A DNA stretch of 64,000 nt from Allobrachymonas denitrificans DSM 15123 (GTDB lineage: Bacteria; Pseudomonadota; Gammaproteobacteria; Burkholderiales; Burkholderiaceae_C): contig NZ_FOCW01000001.1 of NCBI RefSeq assembly GCF_900110225.1, positions 434,001 through 498,000 of the forward strand, read 5' to 3'. The notes under the pieces are model-generated. The model was not told the DNA's origin, did not search any database, and saw only the letters and a program-made list of their open reading frames with translations. Below are positions 7,654 through 16,445 of the stretch, in pieces (position 1 is the first letter of the stretch; each line of letters begins with the position of its first letter). The position numbers and the translations under genes were made by a program.

Positions 7654-10450
7654 ATTCCGTTGTGTCATCATCGTCTTCTTCAATGAGCCCCATATTCCTG
7701 ATCGCCACTTTGTTCATGCGATACTTGACCTTTTGCTTTTCCAAGGTGCTGTCATAGTTGGGGAAAGAGAGTCCGACCCCAACAAGGATAGCTGAGTTGA
7801 TATCGCAGACCTTCATCATCTTTCTGGGCGTTTTCTTGTGTCCGGTTTTTTCCGGAGTGCCTTCTTCGGGAGGAGGTGCGTCTTTAGGCTGGATGAGGCT
7901 GATGGTCAGCAACGGGCGAGGACGGTAGCTGCGATAGAAAGAGCCGGGTATAGCCCGCTTTTTTTCATGCCCTTGTTCCTTTGCTTGCCAGTCTTCTCTT
8001 GCTTGTGCAAGCAGACTCTCTCCAATACCTTTCATTTCATCCGTTGTGTCGCCAACTCGGAGCTTGTTGAGCTTGAGATAGGGTGATGTCTTGCTGATGT
8101 CTTCAAACTGTCGCTGTCTGGGATGGATGCGCACGGATGTACCATCTGGCATATCAAGCAGAAAGTCCTGAACGGGTTCACTTCCTTCGCCCTGCGGCAA
8201 TGCAATATCCCACTCCCCTAGAATCGGGAATTCATTTTGCCCAATGAAATCTATCAAAGGTTTCTCGACGCCTCCTTCGTTGGAGATGAACGGAAGATTC
8301 ATGTTTGATATTTCAAGACTGCGCAGATATTTCTCGATGAGGCTCGCAGGCACCCTGCTCCAGAAAAAGCTCTCCTTGATGCTGCCGCTTTTGCGTTCCT
8401 CGCGAACCATGTAGGAAGAGATTTTGGCAAGGAAGTTGCTTGTTGTTTCTATGTTTCTTGTGTTGATCTCTTTGTCGTTTGGCAGGTAGGGGGTCTCGAT
8501 TCCGCAATTGCTGAATGATATGGAGACGGGCACATCCATGGCATTGCGCATCTTGTTGAGAGCAGTGACGATAAGTGAGCCAGGGTGCGATTGGACACGG
8601 ATTCCGAAGTGTTTTGGCGGCTGCTCATTTGCATGCATACGGTGTATATCCTGTCGGAGCTCCCCGATGACGTTTGCCACATGGCCAAACCAGTCTTGGA
8701 CTTCGGGGTCCATCCATATCCTGCAGAGATCTTCGTAGCCTTTTCTGTATCCAAACCAGCGTCCCATCTGCAGGAGAGTGTCATAAGCCTTCGAATTTCT
8801 CAGGAAGTAGCTAACAGAAAGTCCTTCCAGTGTCAGCCCTCGAGAAAGGGTCAGGCCGCCAATGGCAATGACCCTTCGGCCTTTTTCCGTATCCTTGTAC
8901 GAGGAATAGTTCAGGCGATCTGTTTCCGCTGTCTTCTGGTTGACGGTGACAACCTTGATGGAGGCCACAGAACTATTCAAGCTCTTTCGGATCTGATCCC
9001 ACGAAAACTCGCAATCCTGATACTGATCCTGCCATGTCTGGTGCAGTCTTTGCAGGCGCGGCTGGTTGCTCCATACTTCATCACCGGCAAGGTATTGCCT
9101 GATGTCGTCTTGCAAGGCACTCAACTCGGCCTTGACCACATGGGAAAGTCTGTCCTGTACATCCGTGAATCTGGTTACGTTCACGAGCATGGATCTGTGA
9201 CGTAATGATTCTTTCCTGAGGTCCCGGATTGCGCATGAAAGCAGAAAGGTTTCTATCGCAGCCATCAAGGAGGGAGGAATTTTGTTTACTTGATGGTGTT
9301 TTTTATGGCTCCAGGGAAAGAACTTCTCTCCATCGGCTATGTCCTGTACTTGGTAGGCGTGAGAGCCTGCTTCGGAAAATACCGATGCGGCACTTATGTA
9401 GTTGGTAGGTGCGTTCAGGGCATAGACGAAGTTTTCGGGGAAGAGGTCATCGGTGTCGGGATTGATGAAGACGTTAGCAAATGGAGTGGCTGTATAGGCG
9501 ACATAGCTGTATCGGGAAAACATTGAAAGCACCTGGCGAATCAACTTGTTGATTGCTGCAGGATCTTCATCTTTCTTTGCGTTCACGGAAGCATTGTCCG
9601 CCTCGTCATCAATGAGGAGAAGCGGGAGATTCAGTTGTGTGGCACCACGCTCCAGTTGGGATTCAAGAAAAGAGACCAGATTGCGAAGTGGTGACACATT
9701 CTTCTTCATGACAAGCAGTACTGGCGCAGAAATATTTTCGAGTGGTATTCCTCGGAGTGCCTGTTTGTTCTTTGTCAGAAAATCGGAGTCGACGGATGTG
9801 AGCACGTTCGGATGTGGGGCATCTCTCTTGAATTCACCAACACCAACGCCCTTTTTCGAATGATTCTCGGATCCCAGCATCCACCTGCTGTCCTGACCGA
9901 CAAAACCGATATCCAGTCGTTCCTGCGACTGTGCGCGCAGATCCTCAATCATTCCTGTAAGCAGGACAATCATCTTATAGCCTGTATCGGCCGCCTTGTT
10001 GATTAGGCCACTGTAGTTGGCTGTCTTTCCCGACTGGACATCCCCCATGACCAGCCCTTGTATCCCCCAAGAACCCTCTTGTTCGGGGTTGCCGCACAGG
10101 TCCAGGATGCTGTGCGTATCTTCGTCAAGGACTCCTAGTGCAACCGGATTGAAACCTGTCCGTTTCAGATATTCCCTATATGCGGACCAGTAGTGCCATG
10201 GCAGGTCGCCTTTGATGTCGTCGAGCCATGGCTTGTGGTCTCCGCCATGCAAATCTTCGCCATGTGACACGGTGACCCCAAGCTCCGCCTCCAGTTTGTG
10301 CCTGATCCATGTCATTTCTATATCTGTGACTGCAGAGAATCTTTTCTTGCGCAAACCCTCTAGGATGTCCATGATGCTATTCAACCCTTCATCAGTCAGG
10401 TCCTCCGGGGTGAGCATCGTATACGCTATGTTCAATAGTTGATTTTTCAT
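7640..10450 (-). CDS. Z1 domain-containing SF2-type ATPase
   Basis: A 936-residue protein with helicase-like ATPase motifs. Walker A is GDVQSGKT at residues 136-143 and Walker B is LLIDDEAD ending at 284. A region near residues 555-595 reads GGLTLSRGLTLEGLSVSYF and then QMGRWFGYR, resembling SF2 motifs V and VI. This layout is typical of Z1-domain proteins, which are found in restriction-like cassettes next to GHKL ATPases and DUF4420 proteins. It probably moves on or remodels DNA under ATP hydrolysis, which is inference. The start ATG at 10450 overlaps the stop of the GHKL ATPase gene by 4 bp (ATGA). The C-terminus ends in an acidic run. Confidence 0.9.
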   Translation of the reverse strand: MKNQLLNIAYTMLTPEDLTDEGLNSIMDILEGLRKKRFSAVTDIEMTWIRHKLEAELGVTVSHGEDLHGGDHKPWLDDIKGDLPWHYWSAYREYLKRTGFNPVALGVLDEDTHSILDLCGNPEQEGSWGIQGLVMGDVQSGKTANYSGLINKAADTGYKMIVLLTGMIEDLRAQSQERLDIGFVGQDSRWMLGSENHSKKGVGVGEFKRDAPHPNVLTSVDSDFLTKNKQALRGIPLENISAPVLLVMKKNVSPLRNLVSFLESQLERGATQLNLPLLLIDDEADNASVNAKKDEDPAAINKLIRQVLSMFSRYSYVAYTATPFANVFINPDTDDLFPENFVYALNAPTNYISAASVFSEAGSHAYQVQDIADGEKFFPWSHKKHHQVNKIPPSLMAAIETFLLSCAIRDLRKESLRHRSMLVNVTRFTDVQDRLSHVVKAELSALQDDIRQYLAGDEVWSNQPRLQRLHQTWQDQYQDCEFSWDQIRKSLNSSVASIKVVTVNQKTAETDRLNYSSYKDTEKGRRVIAIGGLTLSRGLTLEGLSVSYFLRNSKAYDTLLQMGRWFGYRKGYEDLCRIWMDPEVQDWFGHVANVIGELRQDIHRMHANEQPPKHFGIRVQSHPGSLIVTALNKMRNAMDVPVSISFSNCGIETPYLPNDKEINTRNIETTSNFLAKISSYMVREERKSGSIKESFFWSRVPASLIEKYLRSLEISNMNLPFISNEGGVEKPLIDFIGQNEFPILGEWDIALPQGEGSEPVQDFLLDMPDGTSVRIHPRQRQFEDISKTSPYLKLNKLRVGDTTDEMKGIGESLLAQAREDWQAKEQGHEKKRAIPGSFYRSYRPRPLLTISLIQPKDAPPPEEGTPEKTGHKKTPRKMMKVCDINSAILVGVGLSFPNYDSTLEKQKVKYRMNKVAIRNMGLIEEDDDDTTEYDND

Positions 10451-11934
10451 TTCAACAAGTCTATTTGCAATTGTTCGTGAAGATCCTCATGACGTATGAA
10501 CGGATCTAGGAGAAGTAACTTTTCTACATCCATGTTCGGACAGATCTCCCGGATGTCTTTTGCTAGTGCCAGAAGATCAGCATATGCTTCTTTTGATGTT
10601 GGCCTCTGATCTCCGCACATGTCTGCATAAATTGCTTCAAGTGGTAGCGATTCAGCCAGCAACGACAGGGTGGACTGAAGCAGCCTTTTGCCTTGCTCGT
10701 CCAGCAAGTCGGCCAGTCGCACCATCAGTGCATGGTCAGGATTGATCTCGTAGCGGAAGGCACCTCGTTCCGGTTCAATCCGGTTCCAGGCTGGGGTATA
10801 GGTTTGCCCATTGGTCTTTCGGCCACGGTAGGTGATGGTTGTCTTGCTTGTGCCCGCAAAATGGTCAATCAGTGACCTCAATCGATTCCGGATGACATCA
10901 GGCGGGTAGGCGGCTGACTTCTTGATGTCAAGCGCCCAAAGTTCGTCGAAAGTATTCGGTATGTCGACCTGAATCCGGGTCAGTTTGTAAAACTCCTGCT
11001 TGGGGACAAGCCTGAACCAGGTTCCCCAGATGACAAGTCTGCGATTCCGGTATACATAAAACCCCTGTGTACCCTTCAGTCCTTCCCTGCCACCGGCAAG
11101 CTCGATTTCTTCTGGCTTGAGCTTGCTGACAGGGGGGAGAATGAACGGCTGAATGGAGACAACCCCCTTTTCATGCCGGATGGTTTGACCTTCTAGTGGC
11201 TGGCGAAAGCAATTGCTGGCAAGGAAGGGGTCGCGCTCAGGTACAGGCAGGCCATTGAGGATGATCCTGATCGCCTTGTGACTTCCTTCAACACGCGTAA
11301 AGCGGTGGAAGACAAGCGCGAGGTGTTCCATCAGGGGGCTGAGCCGCGTTGTCATCTCCGTCTGGGGATTTGCTGATCCAGCCATGAGGCGATCCATATC
11401 CTGCCAGATCACAAGTGTCCCGCTATCCTGTGATTGAAGTCTCCCATACAGGGGCATCGATGCAAGTTCGGATGCAGCAGGGACCACAACGACCCATTGG
11501 CCCACATCCTCGACGACATCCAGATCCCAGCGTCGTGCTGAGACGACTCCATCCCGCTTGCTGATCACGGTCAGCTTCCGGCATTGAGAGAGGGATGCAG
11601 TCTTCAACCCCAGCCCGAAGCGACCCAGGTCATTCGCGGAGCGCTCCACTGTCGGGTTGGTGCTGCCGTGTCGCATGGCTTCGGTGAGCTGGTCAGGTGC
11701 CATGCCATGCCCATCGTCGAGGATGGCAATGTATGGAGATGAGGAATTTGCGTCGTACTGGATTTGAATCAACCGTGCATCTGCAGAAATGCTGTTGTCA
11801 ACCAGATCCGCTATGGCTGACTCTACGGTATAACCGACGGCGCGCATGGATTCGATAAGCGACGTGGGGTCGGGAATGACATCCAGAAGTTCAAGGTGGG
11901 AGTTTTTCGTGTGGGAACCAGGGGAAATACTCAT
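10447..11934 (-). CDS. GHKL (Bergerat-fold) ATPase, MORC/MutL-like
   Basis: A 495-residue ATPase of the Hsp90/MutL/MORC superfamily. The N-box is ESAIADLVDNSISADA with Asn47 as the metal ligand, the G1 box is DDGHGM at residues 73-78, and the second glycine motif is GRFGLGLKTAS at 104-114. The histidine kinase dimerisation and receiver domains are absent, so this is not a sensor kinase. MORC/MutL-like ATPases in bacteria are known to associate with restriction-modification genes and with Z1 and DUF4420 proteins. It is the first gene of the four-gene overlapping operon and ends in an ATGA overlap with the Z1 gene. No strong Shine-Dalgarno precedes the ATG at 11934. Confidence 0.88.
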   Translation of the reverse strand: MSISPGSHTKNSHLELLDVIPDPTSLIESMRAVGYTVESAIADLVDNSISADARLIQIQYDANSSSPYIAILDDGHGMAPDQLTEAMRHGSTNPTVERSANDLGRFGLGLKTASLSQCRKLTVISKRDGVVSARRWDLDVVEDVGQWVVVVPAASELASMPLYGRLQSQDSGTLVIWQDMDRLMAGSANPQTEMTTRLSPLMEHLALVFHRFTRVEGSHKAIRIILNGLPVPERDPFLASNCFRQPLEGQTIRHEKGVVSIQPFILPPVSKLKPEEIELAGGREGLKGTQGFYVYRNRRLVIWGTWFRLVPKQEFYKLTRIQVDIPNTFDELWALDIKKSAAYPPDVIRNRLRSLIDHFAGTSKTTITYRGRKTNGQTYTPAWNRIEPERGAFRYEINPDHALMVRLADLLDEQGKRLLQSTLSLLAESLPLEAIYADMCGDQRPTSKEAYADLLALAKDIREICPNMDVEKLLLLDPFIRHEDLHEQLQIDLLK

Positions 11935-12287
11935 GCGGCTTTCATTTTTCGAATGCTTGAAGCTTAGGGGGCTGCGCTCACCACATTCTGCCCCTTCGCT
12001 GTTAGGTAAGGATGACTGCGCGTTTGGTAACTAGCGACGGTGTCAACTTGTAACGGAGCAAGGATAGCATGCATTTCTTGGCTTCCATGTTGTGAATATT
12101 GATTACGCCATTCGTGAAGATACTGGTTATGGTCTAACGGGAAATTCCGCCGTATCTTGAGCCGGGGACTTCCCGGGGGGCACATCGTGCGCAGATGGAC
12201 AGTCCAGCGCGGTCCCTGACGGATGCAGTTGAGAAGAGGATCCTGCCACTCGCAGTCATGTATCTGCCCACCTGAGGGCATTGCAGA
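11935..12287. other. 353-bp intergenic region between vsr and the ATPase operon
   Basis: This gap separates two genes read in the same (minus) direction and probably holds the promoter of the ATPase-Z1-DUF4420-AIPR operon. A TTGACA hexamer is read on the minus strand at 12046-12041, but no convincing -10 follows at the right distance. A 105-codon minus-strand frame at 11964-12281 has no recognisable domain and poor coding character, so it is not called as a gene. Confidence 0.45.
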
Positions 12288-12725
12288 TCATCCTTTGGAT
12301 TTCGTGAGGGGGCACTGATAGCCTCGGATGTCCTGCTCAAGAGCCTCCAGTATCTCGACATGCTTCGTTTCGCATTCCCATATCACGAAAACTCTCCATC
12401 CTGCTTTTTCAAGTTCGGCGCGTACTCTCTCGTCCCGTAAGACATTCTGCTGAAATTTCTGGCTCCAGAACTCGTGGCGGGTCGCAGGAGTTGTAGCAAG
12501 GTGGCAACCAGGGTGCCGATGCCAGAAGCACCCATGCACGAAGATGACACACTTGAATTTTGGCAGTACCATGTCGGGCCTTCCGGGGAGGCCCGGGACA
12601 TGCAGCCGGTAGCGCAGTCCTGCGGCATGAAGAAATCTGCGCACACGCATTTCTGGCTGCGTGTTCCTTGGTCCTATGGCGCGCATCATGCGTGAGCGTA
12701 CTTCTGGTGGCACAATGTCGATCAT
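12288..12725 (-). CDS. vsr: Very short patch repair endonuclease
   Basis: Vsr nicks DNA 5' of T in T:G mismatches formed when 5-methylcytosine deaminates, limiting mutation at Dcm-type sites. The 145-residue protein keeps the catalytic set Glu25, Asp51 (GRPDMVL), His64 (VHGCFWH) and His69 at the positions known from the E. coli enzyme. It also keeps the zinc-site cysteine region CFWHRHPGCH and the late WRVFVIWECE strand. Length is normal. It starts at 12725, only 16 bp from the likely start of the divergent cytosine methyltransferase gene. A stand-alone Vsr beside a C5 methyltransferase is the usual pairing. Confidence 0.95.
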   Translation of the reverse strand: MIDIVPPEVRSRMMRAIGPRNTQPEMRVRRFLHAAGLRYRLHVPGLPGRPDMVLPKFKCVIFVHGCFWHRHPGCHLATTPATRHEFWSQKFQQNVLRDERVRAELEKAGWRVFVIWECETKHVEILEALEQDIRGYQCPLTKSKG

Positions 12726-12741
12726 AGGATTTAAAGAAAAA

Positions 12742-14283
12742 ATGAAAATTAGGGTAATAGATTTATTTGCGGGGCCTGGGGGCTTGGGAGAAGGCTTTGC
12801 TTCCTATGGTGGAGGGGATGTCTTCAGCATAGCAGCATCAGCTGAAATGGAAGCGAGCGCACATTCGACGTTGACTTTGCGTGCGTTCTATCGCCTCGCC
12901 AAGAGAGATGAGCGGGCTTTGAAGGCCTACTATGACTATTGCAACTACGATGGCGCGCCGCATCCATCACAGGTTTGCAAGTCGGTTTGGCAGGTGGCGC
13001 AGGATGAGGCATTGCAGCTTGAGCTGGGCAAGGAGGCAGATAACGCATTCCTGGATGCGGCACTCGAACGCCAGCAGCTTAATGAAGATCGTACGATTCT
13101 CATTGGAGGGCCGCCCTGCCAAGCGTATTCGCTTGTCGGTCGTGCGCGCAATCGGGGCCTGAAGGACTATGTGCCGGAGCATGATCATCGCCACTATCTC
13201 TACCAGCAGTACCTGCGTATCGTGCACCGATACCGGCCGGCTATTTTTGTCATGGAGAACGTGAAGGGCATCCTCACCTCCAGCGTTGGTGGAAAGCGAG
13301 TTTTTCATGAAATCCTGAAAGATCTTGCCGATCCAGGGCGTGCCGTGGGACAAGGTTCTGGCGTGAAATATCGCATTCACTCCTTGGTCGATCCCGTCTA
13401 TTTCGATTCGGGGCATGATCCTGCCGAGTTCAACTCGCAGAAATTCGTCATCAGGTCGGAGCAGCATGGCATTCCTCAGGCACGACATCGAGTGATTCTT
13501 TTTGGCGTACGAGAAGACATTCCACTTGAGAGGACGGGAATGCTCCAGTTTGGCATGCCATTGGTTATCGAGGATGCGATCAGGGATTTGCCCAAGCTGC
13601 GCAGCAGACTCAGCAAGGCTGACAATGCAGCCGACTGGCGCAACTCCGTGCTTTTTCAGGCATCCGGTCTAATTGGGTCTGCCAATGTTTCCGAGGACCA
13701 GACTGTTCGGCGTGCAAGGGAGGTCATGATAGGTGCGCGCTCTGGACTGATAGATACCGAGTCCTTTGGTGCACTGAGGCTCCCCCGAATGGAAGCACAG
13801 GAAATCGTGACCAAGTCAGGCTACCGCTCCTGGATTGAAGACTCAAGGCTGGAGGTTGTCCTCAATCATGAGTCGCGGGGGCACATGGAAAGTGATCTGG
13901 GTAGGTACTTCTATGCAGCAGCCTATGCACAGGGCAATGAACATTCGCCAAAAGGGCACGAGGAATTCTCACTACCAGGGCTTGCTCCCATGCATGCTAA
14001 TTGGGAAACAGGGAAATTCAAGGACAGATTCAGGGTGCAGATTCGAGGCAAGCCAAGTACTACCATAACCAGCCACATAGCTAAGGATGGCCACTACTTC
14101 ATTCACTATGATCCGACACAGTGCCGTAGCCTAACGGTGCGTGAAGCAGCCCGATTGCAGTCGTTCCCTGACAACTATTTTTTCCAGGGTACAAGGACGC
14201 AGCAGTATCACCAAGTAGGAAATGCTGTTCCATCTTACCTAGCCAACCAGATTGCACATGTGGTTAGCCAGACACTTTCGTGA
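12742..14283 (+). CDS. DNA (cytosine-5) methyltransferase
   Basis: It transfers a methyl group from S-adenosylmethionine to C5 of cytosine in DNA. The main C5-methyltransferase motifs appear in order: motif I DLFAGPGGLGEGF, motif IV GGPPCQAYS with nucleophile Cys126, motif VI FVMENVKGI, motif VIII QARHRVILFG, motif IX RSLTVREAARLQSFP and motif X YHQVGNAVPS. The 513-residue length counts from the ATG at 12742, which follows AGGA. An in-frame ATG at 12715 would add 9 residues and overlap the vsr start. A long stretch between motifs I and IV (residues 45-115) is larger than in minimal enzymes. Recognition sequence is unknown. It probably marks host DNA for the neighbouring cassette. Confidence 0.95.
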   Translation: MKIRVIDLFAGPGGLGEGFASYGGGDVFSIAASAEMEASAHSTLTLRAFYRLAKRDERALKAYYDYCNYDGAPHPSQVCKSVWQVAQDEALQLELGKEADNAFLDAALERQQLNEDRTILIGGPPCQAYSLVGRARNRGLKDYVPEHDHRHYLYQQYLRIVHRYRPAIFVMENVKGILTSSVGGKRVFHEILKDLADPGRAVGQGSGVKYRIHSLVDPVYFDSGHDPAEFNSQKFVIRSEQHGIPQARHRVILFGVREDIPLERTGMLQFGMPLVIEDAIRDLPKLRSRLSKADNAADWRNSVLFQASGLIGSANVSEDQTVRRAREVMIGARSGLIDTESFGALRLPRMEAQEIVTKSGYRSWIEDSRLEVVLNHESRGHMESDLGRYFYAAAYAQGNEHSPKGHEEFSLPGLAPMHANWETGKFKDRFRVQIRGKPSTTITSHIAKDGHYFIHYDPTQCRSLTVREAARLQSFPDNYFFQGTRTQQYHQVGNAVPSYLANQIAHVVSQTLS

Positions 14284-14459
14284 GTGTATTGTGCAAGAGA
14301 GCCTCTTCAATCTAGGTGTACTTCCTGCTTTCGCGGCCGACATGAAAAGGTCTTTTCTGTATGCAGTATGGGATCGAGGATGAAGTTTGGAGAATCATCT
14401 TGATGCCCATTTATGGGTTGACCGCATGCGACCCAAGGCACGTTCTGTGCCGCTAAACG

Positions 14460-14485
14460 GCAATGCCCGCACGTGCGGGCATTGC
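14460..14485. terminator. Perfect 26-bp palindrome, probable bidirectional terminator
   Basis: GCAATGCCCGCAC (14460-14472) is followed directly by its complement (14473-14485), then TCTATTTTC on the plus strand. It lies between the convergent methyltransferase gene and the coiled-coil membrane protein gene, where a terminator for both is expected. The surrounding 14284-14508 region holds no gene. Confidence 0.6.
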
Positions 14486-14508
14486 TCTATTTTCAGGAGG
14501 GCAGAGTG

Positions 14509-15123
14509 TCAATCTGACGAGCTTTCCGCCGCTTCTCCGTCGCTCACAGGCGCAGGCGCTGGCGCATCTTCTATTATGCCAGTGGCATCCACCACCGCCT
14601 GCAGCAAGGAGCCGCCACTGCCAAACACCGTCCACAACGGAAAGCCCGCAGCCACGCCCGTAGTCGCCAGCAGCAAGGCAGCGGGCCCGGCCATCAGCGC
14701 CACAATCATGCCGGCAGCGACGGCTACACGCCCGCCGGTGCCTTGCTGATCCCAGGCGCGGCGCTTGGCTTCGCTGGCCAGCAGCTTGATGGCGGGCAGG
14801 GCGGCCTTGTTGCTGACCGTGGCATTCAGGGTCTGGGTGGCCTTGTTCAGCATGGTGTCGCCGGAGTGGCGCACTTGCAGCAGGCGGGTGGCCCAGTTGT
14901 GCAGTGCGGTGCGATCTGCCCCGGACATGCGGGTGACCAGATCATGCACGAAGGCGTGCTGTTCCTGCTGCGCCTGCGGCGAGGGCGGGCTTTCGGGCTG
15001 GGTGTGTGCCTGGGCCTTGCGACTGGCCAGTTCATCCTCGAGCTGGCGCACGCGATCGCGCAGGGCCTGGATGTCGTCCTGTTCCGGCTGCGGGGCCTGG
15101 GAGGGGGATTGTGCTTGGTCCAT
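14509..15123 (-). CDS. Hypothetical membrane protein with N-terminal coiled coil
   Basis: I do not recognise this 204-residue protein. The N-terminus is rich in Gln and Pro. A heptad-like segment, DIQALRDRVRQLEDELASRK (about residues 16-35), suggests a coiled coil. A mixed region (60-125) follows, then a hydrophobic stretch, VAVAAGMIVALMAGPAALLLA (about 131-151), and further apolar residues to about 175 that would form one or two membrane segments. The tail is acidic and Ser-rich. The start ATG at 15123 is the only reasonable one. Codon use is host-like, so this gene marks the right edge of the low-GC island. Confidence 0.7.
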   Translation of the reverse strand: MDQAQSPSQAPQPEQDDIQALRDRVRQLEDELASRKAQAHTQPESPPSPQAQQEQHAFVHDLVTRMSGADRTALHNWATRLLQVRHSGDTMLNKATQTLNATVSNKAALPAIKLLASEAKRRAWDQQGTGGRVAVAAGMIVALMAGPAALLLATTGVAAGFPLWTVFGSGGSLLQAVVDATGIIEDAPAPAPVSDGEAAESSSD

Positions 15124-15315
15124 CGTGTGATCCTTGTCGTGTCAATGCAGGATAGTTGCCGGTATTCCGGGCAGTTTCAAGCGCGAAGGTGTAAGCAGAG
15201 GCATGGAATTGCAACCTCGCGGCATCGGCTGCAGCGCCTCTGAAATTGTGCCGTGACACAATGACAGTTTGTGGCAGGGCGTAGTACCTGCCTGAACCTC
15301 CGCAGACGAGACGCC

Positions 15316-15753
15316 GTGAGCAAACGCAAGAACACCGACTGGCTGCAGGCGCCATGCCCGTGCGGCCGCCAATCGCCACAACACAAACCCCTGTCTGGCG
15401 CCGATTGTTGTGGCCGCTATCTGGAGCATTTCATGGATGTGCCTGCCCCGGACGCTGAAAGCCTGATGCGCTCGCGCTATACGGCTTTCGTGCTCGGGCG
15501 CACTGCCTATCTGCTGGCCACCTGGTTGCCCGACAACCGTCCGGGGCAGCTGGAAGCGGAGCAGGGCACCCAATGGCTCGGGCTGGCGGTGCGCGATCAC
15601 AGCCAGCCGGATGCAGACCATGCAGAGGTGGAATTCGTGGCGCGGTACCGCATCAACGGACGGGCCGAACGCCTGCATGAGCGCAGCCGTTTCGTACGTC
15701 TGGAAGACGGCGCCATGTCGCGCTGGCTTTATGTGGACGGAGACATGCTGTGA
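15316..15753 (+). CDS. YchJ-like UPF0225 family protein
   Basis: A small protein of about 145 residues with the family's N-terminal cysteine cluster (PCPCGR and then DCCGRY) followed by the conserved LMRSRYTAFVLG segment and an NTF2-like C-terminal half. The cysteines look like a SEC-C type metal site. Function is not established for the family. The GTG at 15316 gives the usual length, while an in-frame ATG at 15271 would add 15 unrelated residues. Its stop overlaps the start of the HAD phosphatase gene by 4 bp (GTGA), so the two are co-translated. Confidence 0.82.
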   Translation: MSKRKNTDWLQAPCPCGRQSPQHKPLSGADCCGRYLEHFMDVPAPDAESLMRSRYTAFVLGRTAYLLATWLPDNRPGQLEAEQGTQWLGLAVRDHSQPDADHAEVEFVARYRINGRAERLHERSRFVRLEDGAMSRWLYVDGDML

Positions 15754-16424
15754 GCGGAACCCTGCGTTTCGACGCCGTCCTGTTCGACTGCGACGGTGTG
15801 CTGGTGGACAGTGAGCCGCTCACCATGGGCGTGTTGCGCGACATGCTGGAGGAGCGTGGCTGGCGCATGAGCCTGGAGGATTGCATGCAGATCTTCGTCG
15901 GCAAGGCCACGAAGGACGAAGCCGCACGCATCGAACGTGAAACCGGCCAGCCTTTCACCACCGAATGGCTGCACAGTTTCTGGGCGCGGCGCGATATAGC
16001 GCTGCACGCGCATCTGCAGGCCATTCCCGGCGCCGAGGCGCTGGTACGTGATGCGTATGCACTGACCGGAGGGCAGATCGCCTGCGTCTCTGGAGCCGAC
16101 CGCGACAAGATCGGCCTGCAGCTCGGCAAGACCGGGCTGCTGCACTGGTTCGAGGGCCGCATCTTCAGCGGACACGACATGCCGCGCAGCAAACCCCATC
16201 CCGATGTCTATCTTGCCGCCATGGCGCAGCTGCAGGTGGAGCCGCAGCAATGTCTGGTGATCGAGGACACCGTGACCGGCGTGCGTGCCGGCGTGGCGGC
16301 AGGGGCCGCTGTGTGCGGCCTGTGCCTGCCAGGCAATCCGGTTGTGTCACCGGAACAACTGCTGGCCGCCGGTGCGCAGCAGGTGGTTGCAAAACTCGAT
16401 GACATTCGTGCCTTCTGGCGCTAA
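15750..16424 (+). CDS. HAD-superfamily phosphatase (phosphoglycolate phosphatase/beta-phosphoglucomutase-like)
   Basis: A 224-residue cytoplasmic hydrolase. HAD motif I is FDCDGVLVDSEP with the nucleophile Asp and acid/base Asp near residues 14-16. Motif II is the Ser of CVSGAD, motif III the Lys of SKPHPDVY, and motif IV VIEDTVTG. The helical cap between motifs I and II marks subfamily I. The substrate is probably a small phosphorylated sugar or acid but cannot be named. The gene starts with GTG inside the stop of the YchJ-like gene (4-bp overlap). Confidence 0.88.
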   Translation: MSGTLRFDAVLFDCDGVLVDSEPLTMGVLRDMLEERGWRMSLEDCMQIFVGKATKDEAARIERETGQPFTTEWLHSFWARRDIALHAHLQAIPGAEALVRDAYALTGGQIACVSGADRDKIGLQLGKTGLLHWFEGRIFSGHDMPRSKPHPDVYLAAMAQLQVEPQQCLVIEDTVTGVRAGVAAGAAVCGLCLPGNPVVSPEQLLAAGAQQVVAKLDDIRAFWR

Positions 16425-16445
16425 TTTGCTGGCACAATCGCGGGA

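Noticed and set aside
11964..12281. 105-codon minus-strand frame between vsr and the ATPase gene
   Set aside because: No recognisable family and unconvincing composition. Left as intergenic pending comparison.
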